This document shows, piece after piece, positions 11,622 through 21,571 of a stretch of 53,585 bases of DNA; positions within the stretch are counted from its first letter, which is position 1, and each line of letters begins with the position of its first letter. The notes beneath the pieces were generated by a model that searched no databases, was not told where the DNA came from, and worked only from the letters and a program-made list of their open reading frames with translations. Source of the stretch: Pilasporangium apinafurcum (lineage: Eukaryota; Oomycota; Peronosporomycetes; Pythiales; Pythiaceae); assembly GCA_001600495.1 (NCBI GenBank), contig BCKE01000075.1:104270-157854 (forward strand). Reading direction: 5' to 3'. A program made the translations under genes and the position numbers.

Positions 11622-12408
11622 CCTCGTCTCAGGGATCAGTGCGATACCAATAGATACCGGTAACTTGGGGAGGATTTCCTGTTCCGTTGTTTAAGTTCGA
11701 CTTGACCAGCAAAAGTTAGCCTAAGACTAGACAACCACGGAGTAGACATTTCTAACACCTGGATTCATCAAGTCCAGGTAAGTAGGTGCTTATTCTTGAG
11801 GAAGATGTTTCTATTGTGATCTTTGCCTTCCTTTTGCATCAATACTACCGCGTCACGCTTTCTAGACAATCACTTTGACTTAGCCATCAGCTGTATCTCC
11901 TCGAACATGCACTGCCATCGCTTCGCATCTGTTATTGAAAAGAAGAATGGTGGAGAAAATAACTCATTGCGGAGAATTGAAAACAAATTTCCGCTTCTAT
12001 CGATGTGGGTTTGTTTGCCTTAAAAAGCACGTCAAAGTGTATTCTAGAGGTAGGAGAAATGGGGAATAGAGTTAATGCATTGCTCACGACTACCCAAAGT
12101 TGGCTGTAAGGAACACAATACAACGAAGACTTGTTCTCAGTGTGGGAGAATCAACCACGGAATGAAGCACTAGAAAATCTCTGACTGTCTTTACTGCAAG
12201 TTCGTCCTTGATAGAGATGCCGATGCTGCTAGAAACACCTTTCTCAAGAATAAACACCTTCTCACCTGGATTCATCGACGCCAGGTATCGGAGATGGCTA
12301 CTCTGTGGTTCGCTAGTCTTAAGTAGTTTTTGCTAGTCAAGCCAGATCCAAGCAACAAAACAGGGGATCCTCCCTGAGATACTTTCGTATCTCATATGAT
12401 TCCTGAGG
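11622..12408. mobile_element. Fanzor2-like remnants forming a 0.8-kb inverted repeat
   Basis: The right arm (plus strand, about 12100-12408) encodes a Fanzor/TnpB tail: TKTCSQCGRINHGMKH, a TAG, then CLYC and LDRDADAARNTFLKN (zinc finger and RuvC-III). About 150 non-coding bases follow. The left arm (11812 down to 11622, minus strand) is a diverged copy of the same thing: RNIFLKNKHLLTW, then a matching non-coding tail. Shared blocks in the tails include CTACTCYGTGGTT, CTAGTCTTA, TTTTGCTRGTCAAG and AACAGGRRATCCTCCC. Each arm has a hairpin right after the coding end (ACCTGGA/TCCAGGT at 11757-11779, ACCTGG/CCAGGT at 12264-12286). The centre (11880-12023) reads NSLRRIENKF on the plus strand, seen antisense in composite copies A and B. 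All frames are broken. It fills the gap between TauE copies 1 and 2. Confidence 0.7.
12375..12394 (+). other. 8-bp stem with TTTC loop in the Fanzor 3' tail
   Basis: TGAGATAC, loop TTTC, GTATCTCA forms a perfect 8-bp hairpin. It overlaps an alternative CAGGG/CCCTG stem (12361-12376). It lies about 100 bp past the broken Fanzor coding end, the place where guide RNAs of TnpB/Fanzor elements are encoded. The stem is not preserved in the diverged left arm. Confidence 0.4.
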
Positions 12409-12480
12409 TGTGGGTTAACCATTCTATTTTTTTTTGCGACACGAGCAGATCATTTCAGAATTGCCAACGGCAGAAGCGCA

Positions 12481-14651
12481 ATGATGTCCACCAAACGGCT
12501 TCTGCTGCCGCTGCTGGCGATAAACACTATATGCCATCACACTGTATGGGCCACACCGCTTGAGAATTCATTGGTCCCTTCTCGTACATGCAGCAGCAGC
12601 AACGACTGTGGATATCTTCCCACTCTCGCGTGCATCGACGGGCAAGTAGATTAGTTGTTGTCTCAGTTTGTTAGCTACTTTTCATCACAAGTGTTACCTC
12701 TTGCGATAGTCGGTGTCATTTCTTACTAACCGACGCGATTATATGTATATTTCAGGTTATGTGCGTCCTGTCGAACAGATCGCGACTGCGTCGATGACCC
12801 CCATGACCATTCAAGGCGGTGTCATCTTGAAAACGACAATGATGAAAATGATCCACTCGCAGGACTTTGTGTGGAAAAGAACCTTTTCACACCATTCACA
12901 TGGAATGATGTTGTTGCAACGGTCATCGCTTTCTTCAGTACGGCGTTAGGCTCGGGGTGTGGTATTGGTGGTGGAGGATTGTTAGTGCCAATGTATATAT
13001 TTATCATTGGTCTAAGTCCGAAACATGCCATTCCATTGTCGAAAGCGACGATTTTCGGCAACGCTGTTGCAATCTACTTGTTCAATTTCAAGCGCAAACA
13101 CCCACGTTAGATAGCTGCATCGATAGTCGAATTGTGCTGATGAAACTTGCTGAGTTTGTACGTCTCTCCTATTGTAGAGAAACGAAACGTACCTATCATC
13201 AATTACGCTGTGTCAGCGCTAATGGAACCCATGACGCTCATCGGCTCGATCTTTGGTGTGATGATGAATCACATGTTTCCGAATTGGCTCATTCTGCTGT
13301 TGCTGATCAGTCTACTGTCCTATATCACCTACACAACGTACCTCAAAGGGAACCAGGTAAGAAAGCTGGTTAATCGCTTGACATTTTATTCCTGCTAGTA
13401 ATTTCTGAAATGAAAAACTACGCAGATTCGTGGTAAAGAAACTAGACGAAATTTCTTACTCATCAAGTCAGCGCTGAGAGGCGGACCAGGCGGTGGACGT
13501 CATGGACGAACATGGTCCATTTATCGTGTACGTTGAGCTTTGCATGCGATTTACTCAGCTATCAGTTTAATTGTATACTACATGTATGATGACTTACTCA
13601 TTTCATTTTCCTTGTTCACAGCGATTCAGTGTTGAAATTGCCGCGAAGCGATGGTTAACGATCACTCGTCGCAACAAGAAGCTTCGTGAGATCCGTCGAC
13701 TTGATACAGAAGACTTTCAATCGCTGCCGCCGCTCATGCTGCCACCCACTTCTACCACAGCGCTATTAGATAAGCTGGAACTCCAGAAGAAGACGGATTT
13801 TGGCACGTTTACCCAATGTAAGTAAACTCATGAGCAGCTAGATATATAAACATGCTAATCGCTTCGTGTATTCAGTAAATGCTGATGATGACAGTGCCTG
13901 GTTATCCATCCGCCGCTCCATTGAATGCAGCGAAGAGCAAGTATTTCCACTCCCATTCATTTCAGTTCTCGTTCTGTCCTGGCTGGTCGTTATCGTCCAG
14001 GCATTTTTGCGTGGTGGGCATGGGGCTCCCAGTGCAATCGGGATCGAGTGTAATTCAACGGGTTATTGGCTGTTAACCATCTTGCCAATGGGGCTTCTAG
14101 CTGCATTGACCCTATGGATTGGCTATCGATTGCGATTAGAGAATCGGCTGAAGGTGTTGAGCGGCTACACGTTTGGGGAGGGCGATACCCACTGGACCAA
14201 GAAACGCGTACTGATCTTTCCAATCATTTGTACGTTGGCAGGAGTTGCTGCTGGGCTCTTAGGCGTCGGTGGAGGGATGGTCAAAGGACCAATTATGCTG
14301 GAAATGGGGATTTTACCTCCTGTACAATCCGCGACAGCCAGTTTTATGATCCTCTTCACGTCTTCATCGACTACACTACAATTTGCAGTCAATGGCCAGT
14401 TTCCTGGCTCATTACAATACGATTACGTTGCGTGGTTCGCGTTTGTGGGATTTCTTGGTGGCTTATGCGGGCAGAAAGTCGTGGCATACTTGGTGAAGAA
14501 GTACAAACGTGAGTCCATTATGGTCTACATCCTCGCCGGGACGATTGGCCTGTCAGCGATGGCCATGGGCATCATTGGGCTCCAATCAACAGTGAAGGAC
14601 ATTGAGTCCGGTACACACTTGGGCTTCAACGGGATCTGTGACAGTGAGTGA
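12481..14651 (+). CDS. TauE/SafE-family membrane transporter, tandem copy 2
   Basis: Six exons (12481-12641, 12756-13105, 13178-13356, 13426-13527, 13622-13817, 13876-14651) give 587 residues. The layout matches copy 1: signal peptide, a shorter Cys-rich segment, first half-repeat (GCGIGGGGLLVP), charged loop, then second half-repeat (GVGGGMVKGPIMLEMG). Intron 1 appears to begin with GC (GG/GCAAGT) where copies 1 and 3 have GG/GTGCGT; no GT nearby keeps the frame. Exon 2 is 45 bases shorter than in the sisters, from loss of part of the Cys-rich loop. Two blocks of exon 6 (14247-14323 and 14346-14542) are base-for-base identical to copy 3, although flanking exon sequence differs, so conversion between copies 2 and 3 is likely. 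Transported anion unknown. Confidence 0.87.
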
Positions 14652-14801
14652 GTTAATAAATAGACTTGGCTAAGATAATTCCCAAAGCAAGCCCGCCAAA
14701 AAAATGAAGCCATCTTGTTTGATTGGGAAGGACACTCAACAAGACAGTTTGATTCATCCCCAAGAGCTACGTATTTTCAATTTGACAACAGACAAAATTT
14801 G

Positions 14802-14839
14802 ATTGGCTATTTCATTTGAAATATGTATTTTCAGCCAAT
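14802..14839. promoter_or_regulatory. Inverted CCAAT pair upstream of TauE copy 3
   Basis: ATTGGCT at 14802-14808 faces AGCCAAT at 14833-14839 across 24 AT-rich bases, about 150 bp before the start codon of copy 3. CCAAT is the core of NF-Y sites. A similar facing pair lies at 19231-19289. The function is inferred only. The rest of the 14652-14987 gap shows no gene. Confidence 0.4.
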
Positions 14840-14987
14840 AATAGAGATTAATGCACGGACTAGTCGTACTTAACCGAAAGTGCACATCAAAAACTGCCAG
14901 CGGTAACGTCAGAGGCACATCGAGTCACACGTAGACAGTTGGCATCCGCTTACTGCTCTCCTTATTCCTCACATATCCTCAAAGACT

Positions 14988-17178
14988 ATGAGGCAGTGTC
15001 TGCGTCAAGTGCTGCTACTCTTGGCAGTAGCAGTGGCTCTGCCTAAACAGATAAACGCTTTGGACTTGACTGAAGAGACGGTGCCATTCAGCGATGTGGT
15101 GGGACTGACCTGCTCCAGTCGACCGGATTGTGGCTATCTTCCGGGCTTGGCCTGCATTAATGGGTGCGTTTTTATCATCTTGTTCGCTCGATAATGGTTA
15201 GAGCTGGTGATGCTAATAGTTTATTGTCATGCGTAGATTGTGTGAGTACTGTCAACACGACAGTGACTGTGCTGCCAGCAGCACGGATGACTCCAAGCGC
15301 TGTCATGTTTCTCAAGTGCTCGACTCTTTAACACAGAAACTGGTGACCCAATACGGCGTGAATTCCAAGGGAGATGATGTACCTGTGGCGTTTTGCGTAG
15401 AGAAAGATTTGTTCTCGCCATTCACCTGGAACGATGTGCTGGCCACAATCATCGCGTTCATAAGTACGGCGTTAGGCTCCGGCTGTGGTGTTGGTGGTGG
15501 AGGGTTGCTTGTGCCTATGTATATTTTTGTGATTGGACTCAGCCCGAAACACGCGATTCCACTATCGAAAGCTACGATCTTTGGCAACGCTGTTGCGATT
15601 TACTTCTTTAATTTCAAGCGAAAGCATCCAAGTAGGTTCTAACTTCATGAGGAAGATTGAGGCTAAAAGACTTACTTGGCTCTTTATGTGAATAGACAAA
15701 CCGAACGTACCAATCATCAATTACGCGGTAGCTGCACTAATGGAGCCACCAACGCTTATTGGGTCGATCTTTGGCGTCATGATGAACGATGTTTTTCCGA
15801 ACTGGCTGATTCTGCTGCTTCTAGTGGCGTTGCTTTCGTTTGTCACTTACAAAACGTACCTCAAAGGCAATAAGGTTTGTGTGATTCTCGCTTTGTATTT
15901 GGATAAACTACGATGTTTGTTTGCTTATACGGATGGCTTGTTTGAATTTTGGCAGATTCGTGCCAAAGAGACTAAGCGCAAAAAGGACATTGTGCGGAAA
16001 ATTCTTACAGGCAAGCCCAATAGCGGCACACCATGGTGTGTCTTTCCAGTACGTGTCATTATTCTCATTTTCTCACTTTCTACCTTCACACACGCAAAAA
16101 AAACTCATCTTATCCGCGCTTAACAACGCATTCATAGCGCTTTGATGTCGAAATCGCAGCAAAACGATGGTTGGCGCTTACAAGATGCAATCGCGAGCTT
16201 CGTGAGTTGGAACGTCAAGATCACGCAGATTTTAAGTCACTTCCACCACTACAGCAGCGCGTTCCTGCAACCGCCACGATGCTGCTCGAGAAGAAGAAAC
16301 TGGATCTCCAGGACAAACATGAAACCGGTAAGGATGGTCAAACTATTCTCTCTCTACATGTTCCTTGGTCCTATTTGATTAATGTATTTTTATATGTGCC
16401 TGTAGTCGCAGTGGACGACAATAACTGGACATCAACGCTCCAGTGCATCCAACGCCGGGAAGCACTCGTGTTCCCACTCGTCTTCATCATCCCTTTGCTT
16501 TTTGCCTGGCTGCTTATTCTCCTCCAGTCACTTTTGCGCGGTGGTCATGGAGCTCCCAGTATCATTGGCGTCACTTGTAATTCGCTTAACTACTGGCTAC
16601 TGACGATCTTACCATTGAGCATTCTCGTGGTTATCACACTCAGCGTTGGCCATCATTTACGACTAGAGAATCGACTGAAGGTTTATAGTGAATACCCGTT
16701 CGCTGACGGGGATATACACTGGATAAAACGACGCGTATTATTCTTCCCTGCATCCTGTGTCATGGCGGGGATAGCTGCTGGGCTCTTAGGCGTCGGTGGA
16801 GGGATGGTCAAAGGACCAATTATGCTGGAAATGGGGATTTTACCTCCTGTGCAGACCTCAACTGCGAGCTTCATGATCCTCTTCACGTCTTCATCGACTA
16901 CACTACAATTTGCAGTCAATGGCCAGTTTCCTGGCTCATTACAATACGATTACGTTGCGTGGTTCGCGTTTGTGGGATTTCTTGGTGGCTTATGCGGGCA
17001 GAAAGTCGTGGCATACTTGGTGAAGAAGTACAAACGTGAGTCCATTATGGTCTACATCCTCGCCGGGACAATAGGGTTGTCCGCAATTACGATGAGTATT
17101 GTGGGGATGCAGAATTCACTGAAAGATCTGGAAACAGGTACACATTTGGGATTTAATGACGTCTGTGTAAATGAATGA
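14988..17178 (+). CDS. TauE/SafE-family membrane transporter, tandem copy 3
   Basis: Six exons (14988-15163, 15237-15631, 15696-15874, 15956-16048, 16138-16327, 16406-17178) give 601 residues. The protein starts with a clean signal peptide (MRQCLRQVLLLLAVAVALP) and a Cys-rich segment (LTCSSRPDCGYLP, CEYCQHDSDC). The first TauE half-repeat follows (GCGVGGGGLLVPMYIF, LSPKHAIPLSKATIFGN), then a charged loop, then the second half-repeat (GVGGGMVKGPIMLEMG, LRGGHGAPS). Exon lengths 2, 3 and 6 equal those of copy 1, while the exon 6 sequence is in part identical to copy 2. The three genes stand head-to-tail about 0.3-0.9 kb apart and each has its own upstream gap, so they are probably transcribed separately. 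The stop lies 91 bp from the converging ankyrin gene. Substrate unknown. Confidence 0.88.
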
Positions 17179-17269
17179 AAAGATTAGACGAAAGATGAGA
17201 TTGGTGATAGAAATGTATTGTACACGTTTTGGTGTGTTGCTTCATCCATCTTATCTTTGTGCAATTGGT

Positions 17270-18763
17270 TCACTCTTCGGTCGAGTGTTCGTCGATGGAA
17301 GGCAGTTTGCGGTTCATGCGGAAGCTCTGGCTGCGGATGCTGATTACTTTATGAGATGACATCGAAGGCACCGGTGCAATGACAATCGGCGTCGAAATGG
17401 GCGGGAACGGCAATGGTTTGCGTGGCTGTTGTAATTGTAGCGATTGCGGAGGAGGAGCAACAGCCACCGCCTCCACTGGTGGATGAGGAGGTATAAAGTA
17501 CTCAATTCTCGGTCTTTCTACTGGTTTCTGTGGACTTGTCTGTTTCTCCCTGTTATTGACTTCTGCTCCATGAACGACTGGTAATATCTCTAATGACAGT
17601 TCAACTGACTGATCCGTTTGGTCGTTCGATTTTACTGCATACCATCGTTCATCTTCTGAAGATGTCGAGGTTGGAGGCGACGGTATCCACATTTTCCGTC
17701 CTTCTCCTCGCTCCACTTCTCCTAACTCTTCCTCCTCCTCCTCTTTACTCTCCTCCTGCTCCGTTCGCTCTGCGTCTCTCGCGGACTGAATGACCGCAAA
17801 CCCGTCGATCGTGCGTTGAAGCGGATGGGTTCTTCGCTTCATGCTCTCGGTCGATTCAGTCGACAGTGGCGGTTGCTGTTGTTCATCTGAGAACCGCAGC
17901 CACGCAAAACTGCCTGGTCGCTCCTGTTGGTCATCATCGTCTCCGTCACTCGCTTCGGTTTCCGCCAGTGACCATCGATGCTGCACCCGTCCCGACTGCA
18001 ATAGCATCGGGAAATCGTCGCTGTCTCTGCCCCCCAAATATCCGCCGCCGCTACTCGTGTTGCTTTTGTAGATCGGCTCCGGATCCGAACAAAACTCCGG
18101 CAAACAACTCGTGAGCAGCACGAGCACATGCGCCTGTCGGTGTTGCCTGGCACAGTCCACCGCAAAATCAATGATCTCCCCTGTCACAATTGCACTCGCG
18201 AGTAGCACTTCCACACATTCATAATGGCCATTTCGACTAGCAATTGATAGCAAATTGTGACCATTGAACTGGTAATTTTGCCAATCCGAGCCCATTTGGC
18301 GGAGCAAGAACGTCAGAATCTGATGGCGTCCATACTCTGCAGCTATGAAAATTGGTCGGGGTAGCTTGGAATTGGTTGATGAAATAGAATGCATGGGCAC
18401 ATTTCGTTGCGTGAGCTGCAGAAATGCCTGCCAATGGCCCAAACGGATGACAAGGCTATACATCTGCGGTCCCCAGAACTCGAGCAGCTGTGGCTTGAGG
18501 AAGAACGAGTCAAGTAAGAGGTTGAGCATGTGCACATCACCACTTTGGCACGCAAGCATCAGTGCATTGTACTCGTCGCTATTGTTATTATGATGACGAT
18601 GATTCTTGGTGCTGAGCCAGATGGGAGACGCGCCAGCATCCAGCAGCACAGCGACTTGCTTTGCTTTGCCATTTAATACAGCTTTCCGTAGCCGGTAGTG
18701 AAGCTCATCTTCTTTGTCCTCCTTACGCAATATGCGGCGGAAGAGCGTCTTCATCTTGGCCAT
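17270..18763 (-). CDS. Ankyrin-repeat protein
   Basis: A single exon of 497 residues. Residues about 20-215 hold divergent ankyrin repeats: LRKAVLNGKAKQVAVLLDAG, NALMLACQSGDVHMLNLLLD, IFIAAEYGRHQILTFLLRQ and LLSIASRNGHYECVEVLLAS. The C-terminal half is low-complexity, with acidic (EESKEEEEEELGEVERGEG) and Pro-rich (PPHPPVEAVAVAPPPQ) stretches and no known domain. Ankyrin repeats bind other proteins; the partner and role are unknown. The codon and frame are clean throughout and no intron is needed. It converges with TauE copy 3. Confidence 0.8.
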   Translation of the reverse strand: MAKMKTLFRRILRKEDKEDELHYRLRKAVLNGKAKQVAVLLDAGASPIWLSTKNHRHHNNNSDEYNALMLACQSGDVHMLNLLLDSFFLKPQLLEFWGPQMYSLVIRLGHWQAFLQLTQRNVPMHSISSTNSKLPRPIFIAAEYGRHQILTFLLRQMGSDWQNYQFNGHNLLSIASRNGHYECVEVLLASAIVTGEIIDFAVDCARQHRQAHVLVLLTSCLPEFCSDPEPIYKSNTSSGGGYLGGRDSDDFPMLLQSGRVQHRWSLAETEASDGDDDDQQERPGSFAWLRFSDEQQQPPLSTESTESMKRRTHPLQRTIDGFAVIQSARDAERTEQEESKEEEEEELGEVERGEGRKMWIPSPPTSTSSEDERWYAVKSNDQTDQSVELSLEILPVVHGAEVNNREKQTSPQKPVERPRIEYFIPPHPPVEAVAVAPPPQSLQLQQPRKPLPFPPISTPIVIAPVPSMSSHKVISIRSQSFRMNRKLPSIDEHSTEE

Positions 18764-19393
18764 GATTGTTGTGCTTTATAGTCTCTGTCTTGATGTGGGT
18801 GGGTAATACAAACGCTAGGCGTCGTGTGGGATTGTGATGAGAATGGATGGTTGGTTTCGCTTTGTAGGGCAAGAACACTTTCTTGACGTCAATATACAGC
18901 ACCTTCTGGTCAATCGACTGATCGGGATGTTGATAGCAGTGAATTGAGATCTTTGTGGAAGAGAGCACGTCGATAGAGAGAGCGAGAAAGAAAAAATTTT
19001 CATGTGAATGGCCAGGTGAAAAGGGCGAAACAGGCTGGTAGTAGTGTGAAACGCCGTGTACTATCTACTAACATCGGAAGGCGGCTGGTGATGGGTTTGT
19101 TGGTGTGGAAACGTGCAGAAGAACAGCAGGGTGCCAAGCGTCACTTCTGGGTTTGTGGCGACGCTGGCTGCGGCAGAGACAACAGATCCCATTTGCCATA
19201 CTGGTTCTCTCTGCCGTACCTGTTCGATCTTTGGCTAATTTTGACCAATAATAAAATATTAAATTATGGAAAAATTATTTTTTAGCCAATAATAATCGAT
19301 GTATCCATGTCCCTGAAGAGCTGCACACTGAATGCCTAGCGGTGGCTGACCTCTCTTTACACATTCACATCAAGTCCTATCCATGTGTCACCA
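18764..19393. promoter_or_regulatory. Intergenic; upstream of the ankyrin gene, with an inverted CCAAT pair
   Basis: No gene is seen in these 630 bases. They lie 5' of the ankyrin gene and 3' of the TMEM135-like gene. TTGGCTAA (19231-19238) and TTAGCCAA (19282-19289) form a perfect facing pair that includes CCAAT cores, with another CCAAT at about 19245 and a very AT-rich spacer. A TC-rich run sits near 18976-18995. Confidence 0.4.
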
Positions 19394-20816
19394 TTATTGC
19401 AGCTCGCTCTTTCTTATGTTTCTATCTGTCGACTTGCGCTTGGTGGAACGCACGTTATTGCTACCTATGAGTACGTGTTTTAGCATACCATTGCTGACTA
19501 AGGTTCCAGGCATCGTGTATGCAATGGCCGCAGTGACACAGGCGATATCTAAGACTGTGCGTATTGTACCTGATCCTTGTCTGAGCCATTGGAATCTCTG
19601 GGCAGCCACACTCCCCATACTGATGGCAGCGTAGGACGCAAGGATCACGCCAATTGGTCGTCTTCTTGCTGGCGATTCAAAGAGAATAGCGGCAGCAGGA
19701 AGCGATCCGCAAATTAGGTACTGCAGCTTTCTCAAGGTCAATGACTTATCCCCGATCGATTGTGTGTAGCAATTCATCGTCCATCCTACCGCAATGTAGA
19801 CAATGAAATACATTGATGAGCGCACCACCTTCTCTGTAAATGTTCGTAGAAGCTGGTGAAATGGCGTCGCTCGAGCTTTTGGGTGGCGAAGCGAGAGTAG
19901 CCATGTCGTAAAATGCACTGGCAAATAGACTTGAAGTCCTTTAGCCACCACTTGACCAATAAATCGACGAAAAAGAAACTCGTTGCATCCCTGACCGACA
20001 TGGCGAATGCCACACGTGTTGGGATTCAGTCCACGTCGATACTGGTCTTGGATTTCAAATGCTCCCTTGGGGGAGATAAGCGTATACCTCATGATGAGCT
20101 TCATGTGTGAGACTTCGTAGCTCTCCGGATGAAAGAATGCTGAGAACATGATCCAGCCACTACATGCCATGAATGCCGCCAGTTCTAGAAATAGTATACG
20201 ATGTCAGCACGCATAGAAAGTACGGTATGCATAGTCAGCATCTTAACATACCCAGTGAGCTGAGGTGCGCCAACTCCGGATGCTTCTCTATCAACTCTCG
20301 AAACCATACACTCAAGGCGTTAATCGACACTAACGAAACAATCGCCGATCGATTCTGCGGAGCAACGCACAAAATGCCGAGGATTGATGCCAAGACTGAC
20401 GCTGACATGGGGGAGCGGATCGGCATATCCTTTGGGTTCTGTGTCTTGGTTTCATGATCGGCCAACAGTTCAGTCTTGTTCTTTCGAATCGATTCCAGCC
20501 GCTCAATGAATCGAAATATACCTATGAGCCATCGTTATCACAATAAGTATCATGAAGTTCATTAATTTTAGCTGAACAGTTTGCATTCAGCAGCTATTGT
20601 TGAAATATTCTGACCAACAAACACGGCCACGGCCGTGATGCTTCGGGTCGGTTTGATGAACCGTAGTTTCGAGAAATCGAATCGCTGTAGCGCGTGCAAC
20701 AGCGCTTTGCTGTTTTGCATGATATTTGTCAGCACTAACACCATGCCCAGCGTTCCCGCAGCGCCATAGGACGCGTGTTTTGCTGGCGGCGCCAGCAGCT
20801 CCATCGCTGTTCGCAT
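19394..20816 (-). CDS. Multi-pass membrane protein, TMEM135-like
   Basis: Three exons, 20816-20615, 20521-20252 and 20184-19394, give 420 residues with phases 1 and 1. Several hydrophobic segments are spread along the protein (for example AAGTLGMVLVLTNIM, ITAVAVFVGIFRF, MSASVLASILGILC, AAFMACSGWIMFSAFF, VVRSSMYFIVYIAVGW). The C-terminal half has the arrangement NPNTC...CNEFLFRRFIGQ...KGLQVYLPVHF, which recalls the Cys-rich half of TMEM135/fungal relatives, peroxisomal and mitochondrial proteins linked to fatty-acid handling. That match is from memory, so the call is tentative. The ATG at 20816 is the first in frame. An earlier 5' exon is possible, because coding-like sequence at 21330-21492 lies on the same strand beyond a Fanzor remnant. 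Confidence 0.55.
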
Positions 20817-21007
20817 TTCTCTTATCTTATTTTCGCAAGCTGTCCGTCGGTACGGAAAACGTATGAGCTTCACTATTCATTTTGTCCGTGTGGCCAAACC
20901 TGTCATACTGACTAGAAAACCTGACAAACGAATTACCTCGAAATCTTATTTTCAGTATAACCAACTGCAGGTGTGTCTTTGCAACCAGTATGAGAATTTT
21001 TTTACTG

Positions 21008-21328
21008 GTATGACATTCGACAATTCGCTACCATGGCGTCAAAGCACTCAAGAAGGAACTGGCAAAGCGCACTACCGTTCGTTCCGTCGACGAGTTTCGT
21101 ACAAGCAAGTGATGTTTCCACTGTCACGCTGAACTTTCGAAGGTAGTCTTCCCGAAAATGGTCAACGGCGTTCCCGATGGCACAATTGAATCTCGATCCG
21201 TTTTGCACTGTGAATCCAGTGAATGCAAGACGTTTTGGGATCGCAACGTGAACGCTTCGCTGAATATTATGCGCGTGACGACAGAACTTTTCAACAATCG
21301 AGCAAGACCAGAGTACTTGCAACGATAA
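21008..21328 (+). mobile_element. Fanzor1-like C-terminal remnant
   Basis: The frame reads GVKALKKELAKR, then SVDEFRTSK, a TGA (21110-21112), CFHCHAEL, VLHCESSECKTFW, and RuvC-III DRNVNASLNIMR, closing with NRARPEYLQR and TAA at 21326. This is the Fanzor1 order: a conserved 'DE(F/Y)RTSK' strand, a split CxxC...CxxxxC finger, the last catalytic Asp, and the short Arg-Pro tail. Only the last ~105 codons remain, and nothing recognisable survives upstream of about 21000. The sequence is diverged from copies A and B, so this is a separate insertion. It lies antisense and just upstream of the TMEM135-like gene. Confidence 0.75.
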
Positions 21329-21329
21329 T

Positions 21330-21492
21330 CAAGTGAGTCGTAGAAGCGCAAAAAAAGCGTGAGCTCGGGGTCTTCGGGCTTGAACCTGCTCACACGGTAC
21401 AGCCCGTATTCTAGGTGTAGCCAGTTGGTAGGTGCAACTCGCTTCGCGAGTTGGAGTAATCTAGTTTGAAGCACCTGTAGACAGAAAAATGA
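21330..21492 (-). other. Orphan coding-like exon
   Basis: On the minus strand, after a CTGTAG acceptor at about 21479-21484, an open frame reads LLQLAKRVAPTNWLHLEYG, then LYRVSRFKPEDPELTLFLR and FYDSL, and runs into the 3' end of the Fanzor1 remnant. It looks like real protein sequence, but I recognise no family. It could be a first exon of the TMEM135-like gene, with the Fanzor remnant in the intron, or the stump of a gene cut by the insertion. Confidence 0.35.
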
Positions 21493-21571
21493 ACAACAGA
21501 CACAGCTCAGCACATGTGGTCCTAGTTATAGCATTTTATCAAAGTGGACCACATGGAAATAGGATGGCAAT

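Noticed and set aside
10100-17000. Separate small membrane-protein genes
   Set aside because: Each fragment is an exon of one of the three six-exon TauE/SafE genes; exon lengths and phases match across the copies.
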